Positions 25,659-37,430 are shown, counted from the first letter of the stretch. The stretch is 64,000 nt of DNA from Verrucomicrobiota bacterium (GCA_020831625.1 JAFIGD010000011.1:1-64000), one strand, 5' to 3'. Program-made: numbers and translations. Notes: generated from the letters alone by a model not told the origin.

Positions 25659-28600
25659 TTAAGGATGCGTCAGTTTAACTCCGAAGCGCAAAAAGCGGAT
25701 GGTTTCGGCGGACAGCGGCACCATACTGCGGATTCGGAGAGAGTCCGGTTCATCGTCCATAATCTTGATATGATCCGGGCCGCCCAGCCATTCGAGAAGA
25801 TCTACGCTGGTCTGTACGTGGAATTTGATGTCACGGGCGTCCGGGTTGCGGTCGATTCGCAGGGTCCAGTAGGTCTCGTTTCCGATCTCGATGAATCCGG
25901 TCAGAGCCCGGGGCGCGGTATAGGGCTGAAGCGGATCGCCTCCCAAGGCGTATTCGAGAATGTTCGGCACGCCGTCCCCGTCAGGATCGGCTTCCCAGGC
26001 GGCGTCTCCCTCTGGAGTCGTGGTTCCGAAATGATTGAACCGCCACGATGTTGACGGTGGGAAGAGAGGCGGGGCTTCATCATCCAGAATGCGAATCGCG
26101 CGGGTCGCCGTTTTGCCTCCGTAAAGGTCGGCGAACTCGGCGGCGACGCGGATTTCATCGAACCCATCGGTTGTGCTGCGCCCGGCAATATCCAGACGAC
26201 TGATGCCGGATAATTCTTCCCGCATATCCAATGTGGCGCGGCCAAGCCAATTCGAAGGTGCAACGGTGTCCACATCCGGGTTGAGCCAGGCGTGAATTTT
26301 GCGTGCGTCGAAATCAAACTGCATGACAAGAAAGAGCGTATCCGGTGCCGGGTTGTCATTGAGCAAGGTGACAGAATTTCCACCTGATGATTCCAAGAGC
26401 CATTCGTTACTATACCGTACCCTTGCCCAATCCCCCCCCCCGAACGTTTCGCGCAAAATCATCTGAACGCCAAAATCATTGTGCTGGCGATAAATCAGTG
26501 TGGAGACCCATATGCTGCCCTGGGACAATTTTTCGGAAAAAATGCGGCGTCCTTCTCCCAGAATGTCTGAGGCGGCCAATCCGGCAAAGCGGCTGTCCTG
26601 CGTGCCGATGGTTCCGTTTTGAGTGTAATGAAGGGCTGGTTCCCTTAGCCTTGGACTGGCATTGACATGATACCACGCCCCGCCCCATCCCCAGCCGGTG
26701 TTCTGTCCGGCGAGTTCTGTATCGGCGTCGCCGCTGAAGGATTCACCGACAAGAGCGGCGGGCGCAAAGGCCTTTAGGGTGGTGCTGTCGTCGGAATTGA
26801 CGGTATCATCATCGTTCACGTTCACGGTGACATCAACGGAGGATTGGCCATCGGGTATGATGATATACCGCGGCACGCTCAGGCGTTTGTTGCTCGCGAT
26901 GAGGCGGATGACCTGATCGCCATTGTTACCGGTGCGGTGAAGGGTCGCGATAAAATGGCCAGCCGTTTCATCAACTGTGTTCGGCACATTGAGCATAAGA
27001 TCTCCCGCCGGGTTTGTTGTGCCCTGAGCGGAACCGCGCGGGCTATCCCCACCGGCATTGGAGGCCCAGACCCTGTAGATATAGGTGGTATCCGGACTCA
27101 ACCCGGTGTCGGTGTACGAGGCGGCGCTTGACGGCAGATACACCAACGGGGTCCATGGTCCGTTTTCGCTGATGCCGCGTTCAATGTACTGGTGACCGGC
27201 GGTGTCGGGAGGTTCCCAGTTGATCCGCAGGTCGTTTGCGGACACGGTGGTCACCCCCACACTTGCAGGGGCTTCGGGGGGGAAGACCGTATCTTCCAGG
27301 GCAATCGCAAGCGGGGCGGAGGGATCTCCTGTCAAATCGCTGTCGAAGGCGGTCACACGGTAGTCAAAACTGCCGAAAGTTCCTACAGGGTCCCGATACG
27401 ATCGGTCCCCGAAGGGCACAACGGCGATGACGGACCAATTTCCCATAGGCGAGAGGCGGCGTTCGATGAAAAAACGGTCGGTGTTGGGGCCGGTATACGC
27501 CCAGGAAAGTTCAATTTCGTAAAAGGGATGTATCACGGCCTGCACATCGACGGGCGCGACGGGCTCGTTGCCCGCCGAAGCCGTTCCGAAAGGGGAGTCG
27601 CCGTGATCATTGAAGGCGAATACGCGGTAATAGTAGCGGGTGGTGTCCGCCGAAACGACACCGGTATCTGAGTGGCTTGTTGAATCGGCGGCAAGGGTAG
27701 CCACCGGGGCAAAGGGTCCGTCGGGTGCGAGACTGCGCTCGACCCGGAACCCGGTTTCGTTGGGCGAACGGTCGGTCCAGGTGAGATTAATTCGGTCTGG
27801 TGAAATGCGGGTGGCGGCGAGCGCGCCGGGTGCGGCGGGTGGCTGATCCCCCGCGACGGTCAGCAACACCGGGATTTGGCGAGTGGATCCGTCGTTTGTG
27901 TCCGTAAGCGTGATGGTGTCGGAAAATTGCCCCGGCAGGATGTTTGTGGCGTCGAGGGTCAGCATGATGGAAACGCTTTCACCGGGCTGAAGGGTCACCG
28001 ACTGCTGATCCAGGGTAAGGAATTGTACGGGGGCCCATGTGTGCACCGTGAAGTCCACCTCTTTCCCCTTGGGGACAAAAGTGCCTGCACTGCTTTCCGC
28101 GTTGTGGGACATTTGCAGGGCCTGACTGTTTTCGTGGTCCTGAATGCCGACGGTGTAGAGGATGGTGTTGCCGCCGAAATCAAAGTCTTTATAGCGGAAG
28201 GTCATGCTGCCGTCGCATCGCAGGACGGCCTGAAAGGTGGCGGTGTGTTGAACGCCCTGCCCCATGATCCCCACTTGATTCCATTGGACGATAAACGTGT
28301 TCGCATCGGTCTGTTCCCAGAACATGCCTCCGCCGTGGGAGGCCTGAATTCGGAAGTTGGACCAGAGAGGAAAGATAGCGTCGTAGGGGACTTTATGACT
28401 GGGCAGCGGCTCGTTGACGGTGCCGGTTGATTCATCGATCAGTTCGGAGCCATCCCCGAAGTAGAGAAAACCATTAATATGGGCGGTTACGTGTGTTTTG
28501 GTCTTTCCGTGGAAGGGGAACTCGAAGCCGATGGGGATTTGAACGGGCATGGCGACGCCATAGGCTGCAGACCCACTATAGCTATTGGGCGATGTCGCAG

Positions 28601-31600
28601 TGGGCGAGGTGGAGAGGTCGAACCAACTGAAGGCGGGCACGAGGGATTCTCCGGTGAGGTTGTTGCTGCTGTTCCAGGTGTAGCCGCTTTCGGCGGTCAG
28701 TCCGGAGAGGGTGTAGGTGCGCGCGTCGGGGTGGGGATTGGCGAGTCTGAGTTCAACCTGCCGCGTGTGGCCGGGTTCTATGGATTCGTTGACGGCGCCG
28801 GGGGAGAGGGCCTCGTCATCCCGGATGGTGATCACGGCCCCCGTCTGATCGAGGTCATAGGCCGGATCGGGGTGAAGGGTGAGGACAACGGTTCTGTCCG
28901 CCTCCAGAACCGGATTGTCCAGTATTTCCATATAGATCACTGCTTCGCTCTCTTCGGCGGCCAGGGTCACCGATTCGGTCACGGAGGGGATGTAGTCTAC
29001 TCCGGGAACCGCGGTGCCGGTTAGGGTGAACGAAACCGTGACCGGCAAGCCGTAGTTTTCACTGCGTTCAAGCCTGAAATAAGGGATGTCCCCGCTGTTT
29101 TCCCGCACGCAGGCGGTTGATCGACGAACCGTGATCAGGGGTTTTTCCGGAATGGTTTCGCCGGCGTGCGCGCGGTAGGCGTTGAGATCGACGGTGTAGT
29201 CGCCCGGCTGGGTGGGGTCGAAGGAGAGGGTGCGCTCGATGCCGCCATAAGTGATGCGCATGCGGTTGTTGCTGATCCGGTCCACCTGCGGAGCGGTGTC
29301 TCCGGAGGGCCAGGCCAGCAGTGCGGTCATGAGCTGCCAGCGGGCGGCGGGTTCCGCGTTCTGCACCCAGAGCGTATTCTGGGTGCGCTGGTGCTCGGCG
29401 TATTCGGCTTCACTGAAGTAGTAGCGTTTGGAACCGGCAAAACTGCCGCTGCCGTCGGTGCCGTCAAACAAGGCAATAACAGAGGGTAATAGACTTTCAC
29501 CGGTGACCGGATTGTAAAAGACATTGTCGCCGCCGATATCCGGCGCCCAGCCGGAGCCGGAGATGTAATTGGGGTCGGGGATCGCGCCGGTTCCGGACAG
29601 ATGAATGATTTCCAGATCGGCGGTGTCGCGGCTGAAGGCCACCCGCGCATGCACTCCGTTCTGGGTCCAGCCGAACTCATTTCCGCTCACGTTGACATTT
29701 GCCGGCGGCGGGCGGTCTGCGTGAAGCAGCCATGAGAAGCGGGCCGGGGCCGCGCCCTCGTTCATTTCCAGGTCGTCATAGATGATGAAGTACGACTGAT
29801 CGACAAAGATCACATGGCGGTGCCAGCGCCGCAGGCCGGCGCCGGGCAGGGTGCGGTAGGCGTTGGAGGCGTCGCCGACCCAGTGCACATACGAGCCGCC
29901 GTTGGGCAGGCCGCCTTCGGTGTAGGCGAGGATCCGCCCCATGAAGGGTTTGGCGGGCCAGTTCGGATTGATCCAGTTTTGCCCCTGTCCGTCGATCAAC
30001 ATGCTGTTGTGGCTCATGGTGTGGCGTGAATAGGGATCGGGATAGCGCCGTGACCCGCCGCCGGCGGCCAGGGGTTCGCCGAACGCGTGCCAGGAGAAGG
30101 CGTTTTCAGCGAGGTAGCTGTGACTGAGCCCTCCGCGGGGCCGACTCTGGAAAATCATGCGCGGTCCGGTGTCCGCCAGCGTTTTGTCGGTGGGGGGCTC
30201 CGAACCCGCCATCACCCAGCCGCTTTCGGGAAAGAGGGCGTTGTTGGATTCCGGTTCCGGAGTGACGTACGCGTTCTCGTGTTTATGCTGGTACGCCAGC
30301 ATCAGGGTCCACGGCCGGCTGAAGGCATGGTCTTCCAGGCGGTCGCCCTGCGCGGCGGCTTCGGCGGCCCAGCGCGTTTTGGCTTGCGGGTTTCCGGTCA
30401 GCAACGTGAGCGCCTGTTGATTTTGAAGCACCTGCTCCGCGGCATTGTAGCTCCATTGATCTCCGAATGGAGAACGCTGGTATCCGTCGAACAACACATG
30501 GGAGAACCACTTCTGGTACCCGGCCAGGAAAGGGTTTTTGGCCTGATCCAAGTCGAGCAGCACTTCCGCCATGAGCGCGGTTCGGAGCAGGGTCCCCTGT
30601 TTTTCACCGCCGTATCCGACTCCTTCATTGATGGCTCCATCATCGGGGCCGTACAAACCACCGGCGGTCACGCCGGTCAGGAAATCAATCGTGAGCGGCA
30701 GCAGCGTTTCCGCCGCCATGGTCGCATCGCTGACGGGATTATCGCCCGCGAGCAGGAGCAGACCGGGCATGGCCCAGAAAAAATTCTGATAGTGGTGGCT
30801 GCCGCTTCGAATTCCCACCCCGTTGTGATAGATCGCGTCCGCACTGCGCCAGGAACGGCCTTGAAGAAACACCTGTTGCACCCGGAGCGCCACCCGGTCG
30901 CGCAGAAGTCCGCGCTGTTCGGGGGTCAGATCGTCGTAATACCAGTCATAGATCAGGGCCAGATATTCGGTGATGGCGGTGGTCTGTTTGGTGGTGGCTC
31001 CGTGAAATTCCGGCCAGGACAGGGAATGCCGGTCGGGGGTATGCGGAAATGCGGCCACGTTCAATAACAGGTCTTTGGCCCCGGCGTAATTTGGATCTCC
31101 GGTGACCTTATGGGCAAAGGCCACCATCGCCAACTGCTGGGCCATGCGGCCGTAATCGTTGCTTTGCCAGGTCGCGGTGCCGGAGCCGGTGCTGAACGAG
31201 ACCTTGCCGTCCACCGCGCCGTCGGCATCCAGGGGCCCGCCGTCCTCGTCTGTTGGCGGAAAATGGGTTGCGGCGTTCACATACCAATCGCGTCCCGCAA
31301 ACCCCGCGGCTCCCACAATGCGGTTCGCGTGTGTGCGAAGCTGATTGAGCCAGTCCTGCCCGCGCGGGGTGCTTTCCAGAAAGGTTTTGAACGCGGCCCA
31401 GTCGCCATCGACCGGACCGAAACGCGGCCGCGGGGTGTTCGAAAGCGCGCTGTGGGCATTGGAATGGCCCGAACGGTCCCATGCCGGTTCGGCGCCGTCG
31501 ACAATGAAACTCCGGACATCGCTCCATTCGTCCACGGTGCCGTTCGCGTTGTGATCGTATCCGACCCGCCAGAACCAGGTGCCGGGAGGAAAGGGGGCGA

Positions 31601-31967
31601 GACGATTATAGAAATTGTAATCGACGGTAACCTTCACGACCGGATCATTGAAGAGGCTGTTGTCCGCGACTTGAAAGTGGAAAAGGCGGATTGGCTCATC
31701 GGTGTTTCCGCGAATTCCGGGACGGTGCGGCCATGAGAACCGGGGGGGATTCACGTCCGCCGCGCGGCCGTCGGCGGGGCGAAACCCTAGGAAATGAGGG
31801 TAGAGCCAGCGGGGATCCGGCTCCAGGAAGTCCTGCGCCAGGAGACGGGGGGCACACAGCAGGCAGGCCAGGGTGAAGAGAAAGACAGATGAAGCCCTTT
31901 TAAACGGGCGGGCGTTGGACGGGGACGGGAAAAGCATCTGTCGGCTTGAGAGCGGAATATACATCAT
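25659..31967 (-). CDS. Giant secreted heparinase-like lyase with Calx-beta and FN3 modules
   Basis: A 2102-aa exported protein. After the signal peptide come a DUF4962-like N-terminal module (residues about 50-160), an alpha-barrel region (about 200-560) and a heparinase II/III-type beta-sandwich with MSHNSMLIDGQGQNW (about 655-670), suggesting a polysaccharide lyase for uronic-acid glycans. Next are a Calx-beta domain (about 950-1040), a large beta region, three fibronectin type III repeats (about 1370-1640), a second Calx-beta-like segment, a concanavalin-like region, and a tail with DPDGDGVPNILEYALGGDP, a common verrucomicrobial end piece. A run of ten G lies in the coding strand at 26432-26441. 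The exact substrate is unknown. Confidence 0.85.
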   Translation of the reverse strand: MMYIPLSSRQMLFPSPSNARPFKRASSVFLFTLACLLCAPRLLAQDFLEPDPRWLYPHFLGFRPADGRAADVNPPRFSWPHRPGIRGNTDEPIRLFHFQVADNSLFNDPVVKVTVDYNFYNRLAPFPPGTWFWRVGYDHNANGTVDEWSDVRSFIVDGAEPAWDRSGHSNAHSALSNTPRPRFGPVDGDWAAFKTFLESTPRGQDWLNQLRTHANRIVGAAGFAGRDWYVNAATHFPPTDEDGGPLDADGAVDGKVSFSTGSGTATWQSNDYGRMAQQLAMVAFAHKVTGDPNYAGAKDLLLNVAAFPHTPDRHSLSWPEFHGATTKQTTAITEYLALIYDWYYDDLTPEQRGLLRDRVALRVQQVFLQGRSWRSADAIYHNGVGIRSGSHHYQNFFWAMPGLLLLAGDNPVSDATMAAETLLPLTIDFLTGVTAGGLYGPDDGAINEGVGYGGEKQGTLLRTALMAEVLLDLDQAKNPFLAGYQKWFSHVLFDGYQRSPFGDQWSYNAAEQVLQNQQALTLLTGNPQAKTRWAAEAAAQGDRLEDHAFSRPWTLMLAYQHKHENAYVTPEPESNNALFPESGWVMAGSEPPTDKTLADTGPRMIFQSRPRGGLSHSYLAENAFSWHAFGEPLAAGGGSRRYPDPYSRHTMSHNSMLIDGQGQNWINPNWPAKPFMGRILAYTEGGLPNGGSYVHWVGDASNAYRTLPGAGLRRWHRHVIFVDQSYFIIYDDLEMNEGAAPARFSWLLHADRPPPANVNVSGNEFGWTQNGVHARVAFSRDTADLEIIHLSGTGAIPDPNYISGSGWAPDIGGDNVFYNPVTGESLLPSVIALFDGTDGSGSFAGSKRYYFSEAEYAEHQRTQNTLWVQNAEPAARWQLMTALLAWPSGDTAPQVDRISNNRMRITYGGIERTLSFDPTQPGDYTVDLNAYRAHAGETIPEKPLITVRRSTACVRENSGDIPYFRLERSENYGLPVTVSFTLTGTAVPGVDYIPSVTESVTLAAEESEAVIYMEILDNPVLEADRTVVLTLHPDPAYDLDQTGAVITIRDDEALSPGAVNESIEPGHTRQVELRLANPHPDARTYTLSGLTAESGYTWNSSNNLTGESLVPAFSWFDLSTSPTATSPNSYSGSAAYGVAMPVQIPIGFEFPFHGKTKTHVTAHINGFLYFGDGSELIDESTGTVNEPLPSHKVPYDAIFPLWSNFRIQASHGGGMFWEQTDANTFIVQWNQVGIMGQGVQHTATFQAVLRCDGSMTFRYKDFDFGGNTILYTVGIQDHENSQALQMSHNAESSAGTFVPKGKEVDFTVHTWAPVQFLTLDQQSVTLQPGESVSIMLTLDATNILPGQFSDTITLTDTNDGSTRQIPVLLTVAGDQPPAAPGALAATRISPDRINLTWTDRSPNETGFRVERSLAPDGPFAPVATLAADSTSHSDTGVVSADTTRYYYRVFAFNDHGDSPFGTASAGNEPVAPVDVQAVIHPFYEIELSWAYTGPNTDRFFIERRLSPMGNWSVIAVVPFGDRSYRDPVGTFGSFDYRVTAFDSDLTGDPSAPLAIALEDTVFPPEAPASVGVTTVSANDLRINWEPPDTAGHQYIERGISENGPWTPLVYLPSSAASYTDTGLSPDTTYIYRVWASNAGGDSPRGSAQGTTNPAGDLMLNVPNTVDETAGHFIATLHRTGNNGDQVIRLIASNKRLSVPRYIIIPDGQSSVDVTVNVNDDDTVNSDDSTTLKAFAPAALVGESFSGDADTELAGQNTGWGWGGAWYHVNASPRLREPALHYTQNGTIGTQDSRFAGLAASDILGEGRRIFSEKLSQGSIWVSTLIYRQHNDFGVQMILRETFGGGDWARVRYSNEWLLESSGGNSVTLLNDNPAPDTLFLVMQFDFDARKIHAWLNPDVDTVAPSNWLGRATLDMREELSGISRLDIAGRSTTDGFDEIRVAAEFADLYGGKTATRAIRILDDEAPPLFPPSTSWRFNHFGTTTPEGDAAWEADPDGDGVPNILEYALGGDPLQPYTAPRALTGFIEIGNETYWTLRIDRNPDARDIKFHVQTSVDLLEWLGGPDHIKIMDDEPDSLRIRSMVPLSAETIRFLRFGVKLTHP
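26432..26441 (-). repeat. Homopolymer run of ten G (coding strand) in the giant lyase
   Basis: Ten consecutive C on the + strand read as three Gly codons plus one base (FGGGDW). Slippage by one base would shift the frame and cut off the last quarter of the protein. Confidence 0.8.
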
Positions 31968-32153
31968 ACTTCTGAAACTACCCGCCGCTTATATTTTTCT
32001 TCATACCGAATTGCCGACGAGTCTGTAAACACGTTGACTTTTTTCTCCGTGTTTGCCGTTGAAATGCAGAGCACTGAAGGTGCGGCTCAATCGGTATGAA
32101 GCATTGGGAATGAGCGATCACCCATTCCGGGATGCGCCCCCGGTTCGGGAATA

Positions 32154-33253
<1,100 letters not shown>

Positions 33254-33257
<4 letters not shown>

Positions 33258-33532
33258 GATTCGTCGGTTTGAAACGGTTCTGTGGTGATTTCGCCGTCTT
33301 TTTTGACGAGTTTTTCGATACGGCGTTCAACTTCATTCAGCCGTTTTCCACAGATGTCAACCAGATTGGATCCTTCTTCGAAGTGCGCGATCATTTGATC
33401 GAGGCTGAGGCTGCCGGCCTCCATCTCGGCGACGAGGGTTTCCAGGCGCTTGAGCGCCTCCTCAAACGCGGGAGGCGGTTGAGGAGGCGTTTCGGGAGAG
33501 GTGTCTTCTTTTTTTGCAGGCATCATGCCCAT
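33254..33532 (-). CDS. xseB: Exodeoxyribonuclease VII small subunit
   Basis: A 92-aa protein with the XseB core: FEEALKRLETLVAEMEAGSLSLDQ, then a second helix to KRLNEVERRIEKL. It joins the XseA subunit to degrade single-stranded DNA; xseA is not in this window. An acidic Pro-rich leader precedes the core, and translation could also begin at the inner ATG at 33523. It sits between the 1298-aa lyase and htrA, with a 1-bp gap upstream. Confidence 0.92.
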
Positions 33533-33533
33533 C

Positions 33534-36500
33534 TTATAGTGCGGGAACCGTGCCGGTGTCGAGCAGGATATGCTCCTGTCCGTTGCGGCGGATCACTGCC
33601 TGGCCCGGCACGGTGTCGCCGGGATCGGTGTTGAGGAAGATGTCCTCGGTTTGTCCGTTCACGGTGACGCGGACCCCTTTGCCGTCCTCGAGGGTTTCAA
33701 ACGCGGGCGGTTCGGTGCCGCGGGGGTAGGGGTAGAGGACCCAGAGGACGGGGGTGCCGGGACGGGTGTTGAGCCGGACCCATTGCTGATATTCGCCGAA
33801 CATCCAGGGGCCGGTCCAGCCTTCGGGCGGAATCATGGCTTTGCCGTCGGTTTCCTGAAGAAGTTTCTGCCAGGCCAGACCGGGTTCGTTCCAGTCCCGG
33901 GGTCGGTACTGCGCCCGCCAGCCGGGGAGGGGAAGGGTGTCGACGTTGTGTTCGGCTTTGAACGCTTTCATGCGTTCGGCCCATTCGTCCATGCTTTCGC
34001 CGGGGCGGATGGTGTATTCGTCGCCGGGGCCGATGATCCAGGTGTCGGAGTACCACCAGTGGCGGACATCGATCTCCAGATCGGCGGCGTCTGCGACATA
34101 GAGGGCCATGTCCATTTCGCCCTGGCCGCGGGCGAGTATGAGGTTTCCGTCCACGGTGAGATCGCGGGAAAGGAGGTGGATGTTCACAGCCTGTCCCTCG
34201 CGGTTCACGGTTTCGTCCCGGACGACAAGGTAGTCTGTGACGGGGCTGTCCTCCGGTTGTTTGACCATGGAAATATAGCGGCGGTGGGTGATGGGGTGGA
34301 CTTCACGTTCGCCGTAATTCCGCTGAAATTCGTGGTCTTCAGGGTAAATCGGTGTGAGATGAACGGTGCTGGATTTCCGTTCCGCCACAAACACGTCCAT
34401 TTCCGGGGCGCCGGCGAAGGCGAGTTTATGGGCGGTGCTGAAGATCTGTTCCATGGCGGGCACGCGTTCTTCACGGGCGTTGTGCAGGACCGTGCCTTCT
34501 CGTCCGAAGGTCATGGAGTTGTGCAGCGCGGCATGATCGCCCCGGGGGGTGTAGCTGCAGTTGTAGTCCAGGCTGATCGGCTGGCCGTGGGAGTAGAAAT
34601 GATAGGTCAGCTCGTCGTTGTGATAATGGCCGCGGGTGGGGCCGGCCTTGACGGTGAGGAAGCTTTCGCGGCCGGTGCCAAAATTGTTTCGGAAGATTGC
34701 CCCGAAGCCGTGGAAGGTGTCGCTGCTCCAGTCCATGTCCATGGGATCCATGGCGGGAATGGACGGATCGGCGTCGATGAGTTGGGTGCGCAGCGGATTG
34801 CGGATTTGGAGACCGTTGTCGGTCAGCAAGCGCCAGGCGCCCATCATTTCCTCGGCGAATTCGGGGTCTTCGTCACTGTAGAAGGTGGCGAGCATGCCAA
34901 AGCCGTGTCCCAGACCGGAATCCCAGCGGTGGGTGTCGCCGATAGGGGCGGTGTGGCGGCGCTGGAGGCGCTCATTGTAAGGGGTGATCAGCTTGCGGTG
35001 CCAAATGCCGGAGCCTTTGAAGAGCGGGTTGTCGGTCACGGGATTCGTGAATCCGACGTTGGTGAAGATCCGGGCGAGGTCCAGTTGAAGTTTCAGGGCG
35101 TATCCGGCGTATCCGGGGCATTCGTATCCGACGCCGTCGGGTTCGAAAAGCACTTTTTGGAGATCCTCCTGAAAATTGGCCCAGCCGTATTGGAGCCAAT
35201 CGTCGCTGTGGGGGTGGTCGCGCATGGCGGCGGCAATATATATGGCGCCCATGTATTTATCGGTGTGGAAATTGGGGTTGCCGGGCGACCAGCCCTGATG
35301 CCAGCCCGGCCAGGCGTCGAGATCGGTTTTGACATAGCCCAGGGCGGCGTGCAGCGGACCTCCGACGGGGCTTCCGCCGGCGAACAGGTCGGCCTCGGCG
35401 TACAGCTTCACGTTGCGGGTGGCGCGCGAGGTGGGATTGAGGAAATCATCCTGATAGCGCCGTTCCAGCCAGAGTCCCGCGTCCTGCGGTTCCACAGTCC
35501 GGCTGAAATCGGGATCGGTGATGAGTTGCAGGATATGCATATCCGGGCTGTCCAGCCGGTTTTCGAGGCCGCGGAGTTCCTGATTGCGTTCCCGGTGCTC
35601 CTTGTTGGCCCGTTCCCGTTCCTCCTGGGGAAGAGACCGGTCGCTGCGGGTTTCATTCAGGGCGCTGACGACCTCTCTGAGTTCGTCTCGTTCATCCCGC
35701 AGCGCTTTGAAGGCGTCCAGTTCCTCCGCGAAAATTTCGGCTTCCGCTCCCGCGCCGCTCCGGTAGGCGCTGCGGAGTTCCTCAAGTCTTTCGCGGGTGA
35801 TGAACAGGTTGGGGCCGGCCAGTTCGGGATCCCGGTCCCATTCCAGAATGTATTTGTTCATGAGCGCGACCAGGGTCCAGTCGGTGTGACGGCGGACGAG
35901 GTCGTTGAGCCAGGTGAATTCAGAGCGGGGGCCGATACAGATGGCGAAGGCACGCTGGCCGTAATGCATTTGACTGCGTTCGCCGTCGATCAGGGGGAAG
36001 CGGGCCCGTCCGCGGTTTTCGTCGTGGGCGTAGGCGGCGATGGTGGCCGGGAAGGGGCCGACCCATTTGGAAGGGAAGGCGGCGACGATGCCGACGGCCG
36101 GGTTGTCGCCGCTGTAGCCGGGTTCAGGCAGGTTGAGATCCACCTCCAGTTCCCGGCCCACTTCGGCAATGGCCTCAAAGCGTTCACGATCCCCGCGGGT
36201 GGTGTCGGTGGCGATTTCGAGCCATGCGTCGATTCGTGCCTTTTGTTCGGCTTTCTCCTCATCCCGCTCAGCGTCGCGGTTGAGATCGCGCAGCGCCCGC
36301 TGCAGCGGACGGTTGATCATGTGTTGGATCGAGTCGGGGTTGGGGCCGCCGGAGGTCAGAAAGAAATCCTGGGCTCCGCCGCCGCCCTGATTCCAACGGG
36401 GACGCAGCAGGGCGAAGGGACGGCCGCGCTGGTCGTCACGGGGACGGGCGGGAACGTAATGCTGCGTAACGTTTCCTCCGAACTGGTCGTAGAGAAACCA

Positions 36501-37430
36501 GCGGACCCAGGTGACAGTGTCGACGGGCATTTGATCCTCCGGGCTGAATCCGGGAACGTCGGGGGCATCGGCGGGCTCGCCCCAGTTGATCCAGTGCTGG
36601 TGCACGCCAAAGGGGCCCGCCGCCTCACTGCGGGGCAGATGATAGCGTTCGTTGACTTCGATCCAGGGGGCGCCCATGACCAGACGGATCCGCAGTTCAT
36701 AGGCGTGGTCCAGTTTGGGAATGTCCTCGCGGGGCGGGGTGTTCGGTTCCCAGGTGTGGGTCTGTTTGCCCAGGTCAAGTGGGAGGGCCGGGGTGGTGCC
36801 GTCGGTTTCGGCGACAAAGTCGTAGGTGACGGAGAGATCGATGAAAACGGGGCCCTCCTGAAGGATTTCGGTGCGGATCCCGCTGACCAGCGCGTCGCCG
36901 TCGAACCAGGCGCGTCCGTCCCATTCGGATTGCCCTTTGACGCGACCGCCGCCGAACCAGTGGGGGGCTTTATGAAACGGGATCGGTTCATCGAAGGTTT
37001 CCGATTGGCGGATGCGCACTTCGTACGTGCCGTTGTCGATGACATGAAACGGGCCGGATTCCGAGCGGTGAATGCCCGGACGAATGCTGCCGGAGCGAAG
37101 GGTGAGGGGGGCTTCACGGATCACGCCCTCGGTGTTTCTTCCCCGGTCATCGGTGAACTGTTCCCGCTGATCAATTGTCGCCACGAACCAGGCCCGCGAA
37201 ACGGATTCACCGTTCCGGGAGAGGGTTTCGATTTGAACGGGGCGGATATGACCGGAGAGTTCCGCGATGGTCAGGTCTTCCGCCTGTGCCGCGGGCACCT
37301 CAATGTGGGTTAAGTCCCAGGGCCATCTTTGCCGCAGCGGGTTCTGAACGGTATGAGTGATTTCCGCCGCGGACGCGGAGAGAACGGTCCCGGTCAACAG
37401 GGTCAGAAAGTAGAATCGGTGGAAACGCAT
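33534..37430 (-). CDS. Large secreted heparinase II/III-like protein
   Basis: A 1298-aa exported protein (signal peptide ending SASAA). The N-terminal 550 residues are beta-rich. A charged coiled coil follows (about 560-620, rich in Glu and Arg), then a helical barrel (about 640-900). After that comes a heparinase II/III-type segment with RGHYHNDELTYHFYSHGQPISLDY and HAALHNSMTFGREG, placing it near polysaccharide lyases. The end is again beta-rich. No family name is certain; probable role, cleavage of acidic polysaccharides. The opposite strand also has a very long open frame, which I treat as a codon-bias shadow. Confidence 0.75.
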   Translation of the reverse strand: MRFHRFYFLTLLTGTVLSASAAEITHTVQNPLRQRWPWDLTHIEVPAAQAEDLTIAELSGHIRPVQIETLSRNGESVSRAWFVATIDQREQFTDDRGRNTEGVIREAPLTLRSGSIRPGIHRSESGPFHVIDNGTYEVRIRQSETFDEPIPFHKAPHWFGGGRVKGQSEWDGRAWFDGDALVSGIRTEILQEGPVFIDLSVTYDFVAETDGTTPALPLDLGKQTHTWEPNTPPREDIPKLDHAYELRIRLVMGAPWIEVNERYHLPRSEAAGPFGVHQHWINWGEPADAPDVPGFSPEDQMPVDTVTWVRWFLYDQFGGNVTQHYVPARPRDDQRGRPFALLRPRWNQGGGGAQDFFLTSGGPNPDSIQHMINRPLQRALRDLNRDAERDEEKAEQKARIDAWLEIATDTTRGDRERFEAIAEVGRELEVDLNLPEPGYSGDNPAVGIVAAFPSKWVGPFPATIAAYAHDENRGRARFPLIDGERSQMHYGQRAFAICIGPRSEFTWLNDLVRRHTDWTLVALMNKYILEWDRDPELAGPNLFITRERLEELRSAYRSGAGAEAEIFAEELDAFKALRDERDELREVVSALNETRSDRSLPQEERERANKEHRERNQELRGLENRLDSPDMHILQLITDPDFSRTVEPQDAGLWLERRYQDDFLNPTSRATRNVKLYAEADLFAGGSPVGGPLHAALGYVKTDLDAWPGWHQGWSPGNPNFHTDKYMGAIYIAAAMRDHPHSDDWLQYGWANFQEDLQKVLFEPDGVGYECPGYAGYALKLQLDLARIFTNVGFTNPVTDNPLFKGSGIWHRKLITPYNERLQRRHTAPIGDTHRWDSGLGHGFGMLATFYSDEDPEFAEEMMGAWRLLTDNGLQIRNPLRTQLIDADPSIPAMDPMDMDWSSDTFHGFGAIFRNNFGTGRESFLTVKAGPTRGHYHNDELTYHFYSHGQPISLDYNCSYTPRGDHAALHNSMTFGREGTVLHNAREERVPAMEQIFSTAHKLAFAGAPEMDVFVAERKSSTVHLTPIYPEDHEFQRNYGEREVHPITHRRYISMVKQPEDSPVTDYLVVRDETVNREGQAVNIHLLSRDLTVDGNLILARGQGEMDMALYVADAADLEIDVRHWWYSDTWIIGPGDEYTIRPGESMDEWAERMKAFKAEHNVDTLPLPGWRAQYRPRDWNEPGLAWQKLLQETDGKAMIPPEGWTGPWMFGEYQQWVRLNTRPGTPVLWVLYPYPRGTEPPAFETLEDGKGVRVTVNGQTEDIFLNTDPGDTVPGQAVIRRNGQEHILLDTGTVPAL

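Noticed and set aside
33570-37313. A 1247-codon open frame on the + strand opposite the heparinase-like gene
   Set aside because: It is antisense to a gene with a signal peptide and family motifs; its Gly/Val/Asp-rich translation is a product of GC-rich codon use.
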